64,000 nucleotides of DNA from Pelargonium x hortorum (taxonomy: Eukaryota; Streptophyta; Magnoliopsida; Geraniales; Geraniaceae): positions 1 to 64,000 of the forward strand of contig JAYMTJ010000055.1 in assembly GCA_036897525.1 (NCBI GenBank), in the 5' to 3' direction. The position numbers and the translations under genes are program-made. The notes below the pieces were generated by a model that saw only the letters and a program-made list of their open reading frames with translations, did no database searches and was not told the DNA's origin. Of the stretch, positions 61,383-64,000 are shown piece after piece (the stretch's first letter is position 1; every line of letters begins with the position of its first letter).

Positions 61383-61455
61383 TACCTACTCTTGGACTTG
61401 AACCAAGGACTCTCGCCGTATGAAAGCGAGACTCTGACCGCTGAGTTAAGTAGGC
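61383..61455 (-). tRNA. trnM-CAU: tRNA-Met (CAU), plastid/organellar elongator type
   Basis: This 73-nt gene folds into a full cloverleaf. The acceptor is GCCTACT with AGTAGGT (first pair a G.U wobble). The D stem is ACTC with GAGT around an 8-nt loop. The anticodon stem is TCGCT with GGCGA (last pair T.G) around loop TTCATAC, with CAT at plus-strand 61420-61422. The variable loop has 5 nt. The T stem is CTTGG with CCAAG around TTCAAGT. The discriminator is A, and no CCA is encoded. It matches the plastid-type trnM-CAU also carried by land-plant mitochondria. The changes I see against the usual land-plant sequence in the anticodon and T stems come as compensating pairs, which indicates selection for function. 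It would deliver methionine at internal AUG codons in the organelle. No other gene lies close, so it is probably transcribed alone or within a long spacer transcript. Confidence 0.95.
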
Positions 61456-64000
61456 CGAAAACTATAAGAGGCACTGTAATACAATCTTAATATTAAGTTA
61501 AGTTGTTTGTAGCTTATACATCTCTCCTGAGCCTAAGGTAAGCTTGTGCTTTGGAGTTTCTCTTGGTGTAATAATCTTTCAGGTCTAAGAATCTTACATG
61601 ACAGAGCCCTCTCTAATTCGACTCTTCTTAGCTCTTTCTTATTCTTATTATGGTATTGCAAAGGCTGTGTACTAAGCAATTGTTCTAATCAGTTTATCCT
61701 ACCCTAGAAATCCACCTGTCCTTGTCAGCCAGTCCTTGCACTCTCTCGCTAGCTTGGCACTTCATTATAGCTCCTGTTTTTGGGAGGGACTTGTATAGCT
61801 GACAAAGAACTTGCACATCCAAAGAGGCTCAGTTGGAGGTAGGTAATACAAAGGCAAATCCTTAAGTTTTATTGTTTCTCTTATTACCTTGAAAGTAGTC
61901 GATGGGTATAAATACTGATTCTCTAAATACCAGCTATAACCAGTTCCATTCTGGTCAATTGAGGAATATCTTCTAAGTGAACCCCATCTCTAGCCATCTG
62001 AACACTACCTCTTCTTTGAAAATAAGTAAATAAAGTGTAGTAATTCTGTAGTAATTCTAAGTTCTAAGTTTTGTTTTAATTAAACTAGATCCTAGAGGTG
62101 CAAGTTATACTCAAAGTTGTAGAAAACTAGGAGGAGGTCTTAAGATAATGATAATATATAGAGTAAGAAGAAACCTAAGCTAGCATTTTCTAGAAAAAAA
62201 CCGGAATCAAGAGATCCCTAGTCTAGGCAATTAATTGTAATGCTCCAAGAGCTACTATAAGAAAATTAACTGGATAATACACAGCGTAGGTTTGAACCTT
62301 AGCCCTTCGAGATATATCTCCTTAATGAGCAGGTCTAGCCAGCCTAAGAGCACAGGCAAATCGTAGTAGAAACCCCCGTAAAACTTCTTGGACTTGTTAA
62401 GATTAGATTCTTTAGATTTGAGAAAGGCGAGTTAAGGAGCGTCAAAATCGGATTCAGATAATGAAATTTATTTGCCGAATAAGGAGTTTTTCTTTGTATA
62501 CCCCACCCTCGATCCGGGGAGACTCTATCCTTATTTTGGGTTCCTGCTAGTGAAAGGGGGGCTCTAATATTAAGTAATATACAGGGTCCTGGAGGTGTTC
62601 TAAAGCAAGGAAATTACTGTCATCTTTCTTCCGAATGTACTTGCAGTCATAAAAAAGAAAACTTGTCTTTGTTTTTTTTGCAACCTTTATTTTATCGATA
62701 CCATAAATGTAAAATTTTCTTTAGTCTTAGTTTCATTTAGATTAGCTAACATTAGAGTTAAACTCGTTTTTTGACTCTTTTCATTTTATTTTAAGGCTTC
62801 CTGTTAGACTTAGGTAAATAAACTCTTTTGGGTTTTATGAATGAATATCAGAATACAATTCGAAGTTATTCTTTGAGAAAATCGAGGGCATTCGTGAGTT
62901 ATCTTGGCTTTGCTTATCCTAGGCATTTTTATTTACTTAGTTCTTTATTAAATAAAGTAAGAATCGGGTTCACTATTAGATAGTAGAGTAGATAGAGGCT
63001 CTCTAGCTCTTCTTTAAGCAAATCGGGAAGATCTTAACATAAATAGTTTGGCATTAAGCTGATGATAAAGAGGTTTTCCTTCTAACTGGATTGCCCTGTC
63101 AAGACTCAGACGTATAAGCGTCCATGTGTGAGATGGATATTACTAACCCTTACTTACCAAGGAACAATTAAATAAAAGAATCTAAGTTTGCGGGCTATTA
63201 ATTAATATATATTATATTAATCCATATTCGGGAAATTTTAGTTTAACTTATTCCACTCCTTAGATCTCCCAACCGGTATAATTATAATCTTGGCTATAAA
63301 ATACGTTAAAAATAGGGTGGAAATTTCCCGAAGGAGTTCGAACTCCTCGTGTGTTTGTAGCTGGAATTTCCTTAACTCAGTATTGCAATTTTAGTAACCG
63401 CTTTGTATTTGTTCCTAGGCATAGAATCTCAAAAAAGAATTCACAGTAAACAGTAAATAATAAGGGTCGAAGAGCTTTATAGAAGTTTGTATTAATAGAA
63501 GGATAGCGGGAAAGTCATAAGGGGGGTTCTTATACTTCCATTTTCATTTTAAAACCTTTGACGATAAGAGAATATCCGGTTAAGAATTCGCAGTGGACTT
63601 CAACCACCGAAACAGGTCTTAGTTAATTTACGAATACAAAGAGTACCCCCTTTATTTAACAAAGAGTACCCCCTTTATTTAATTAATTTAATATATATAA
63701 AAGAAAATTTTCTTAATAAGTTCCTGCGCACAGTATATGTAATTTCAAGAGGTTAAGACACAAGTACTAAATAAGGGGGAATTTTTCGAATCCTCTAAAG
63801 TAGGATGTTATCCAGCAAGCAGTTTCAGTGAGGCCCGGAAAAATGCTTTAAGAAAAGTTTTATATTAATTATAATGGATCCATTGTAAAATAAGGAATCT
63901 CATAGTGAGAAAGAAAAGGGTTGCCGGTGAAGAAAGTAAATACCATCAATTCTTGTCAGACTATAAAGGATTCAATATACAGAATAACATAAACGGATTC
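61456..64000. other. Gene-free spacer to the right end
   Basis: Nothing beyond short doublets (for example TGTAGTAATTC twice near 62036-62058) and the 23-bp tandem duplication at 63636. Two T-arm-like words (62281-62340 and 63331-63362) lack the rest of a tRNA. Confidence 0.55.
63636..63681 (+). repeat. Perfect tandem duplication, 23-bp unit x2
   Basis: Two identical units, 63636-63658 and 63659-63681, each starting ACAAAGAGTACCCCC. The duplication is non-coding and was probably made recently, since no base differs. Confidence 0.9.

Noticed and set aside
62281-62340. T-arm-like minus-strand word AAGGTTCAAACC.
   Set aside because: Stem pairing fails after the second pair, and no cloverleaf could be drawn.
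63331-63362. GGAGTTCGAACTCC, a perfect short palindrome resembling a T arm.
   Set aside because: The T loop would have the wrong length, and no acceptor partner was found. Taken as a simple palindrome.
1-64000. CRISPR arrays, rRNA genes, insertion sequences with terminal inverted repeats, and intact LTR elements.
   Set aside because: I looked for regularly spaced direct repeats, conserved rRNA words, transposase-like frames and paired long terminal repeats, and saw none.

Overview
This is 64 kb of AT-rich DNA (mid to upper thirties percent G+C by eye) that is almost free of recognisable genes. The only feature I call with high confidence is one complete tRNA gene near the right end, trnM-CAU (61383-61455, minus strand). 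It is of the plastid/organellar elongator type and has no encoded CCA. Its stems pair completely, apart from G.U wobbles, although it differs from the common land-plant version. A second organellar trace is a 27-nt piece matching the 3' end of a mitochondrial trnQ-UUG (7106-7132). No open frame exceeds 127 codons, and no rRNA, respiratory-chain, ribosomal-protein, photosynthesis or intron-maturase gene could be recognised on either strand. The best reading is a spacer-dominated part of a very large, gene-sparse organelle genome. I favour a mitochondrion. A plant host is suggested by the two tRNA resemblances, but a giant fungal mitochondrial genome or an expanded algal plastid genome is not excluded, and the low G+C is unusual for a seed-plant mitochondrion.

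Layout: 1-18.6 kb is spacer with short tandem duplications and the trnQ scrap. At 18.65-19.0 kb lies the first copy of a low-complexity Ala/Pro/Ser/Thr then Lys/Ser-rich reading-frame family, ending in a conserved non-coding block. At 19.65-20.33 kb there is an island of clearly higher G+C with a (TATT)8 microsatellite. From 25.15 to 31.65 kb and from 35.25 to 37.52 kb are plus-strand patches whose translations look like protein but are short or interrupted; none could be assigned to a family. At 43.3-49.4 kb is the most structured part of the window: a roughly 6-kb composite array in which copies of the Ala/Lys-rich family, its 3' block and a second repeat family alternate. The second family overlaps three of the four longest open frames of the window. 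A diverged copy of the 3' block recurs at 53.87 kb. From 54.6 to 61.4 kb and from 61.5 kb to the end I see only spacer.

The genes do not form any visible operon or pathway. The tRNA would serve organellar translation. The array at 43-49 kb is the best candidate for something undescribed: a multi-copy, low-complexity gene-like repeat whose copies share an in-frame TAG at a matching place.
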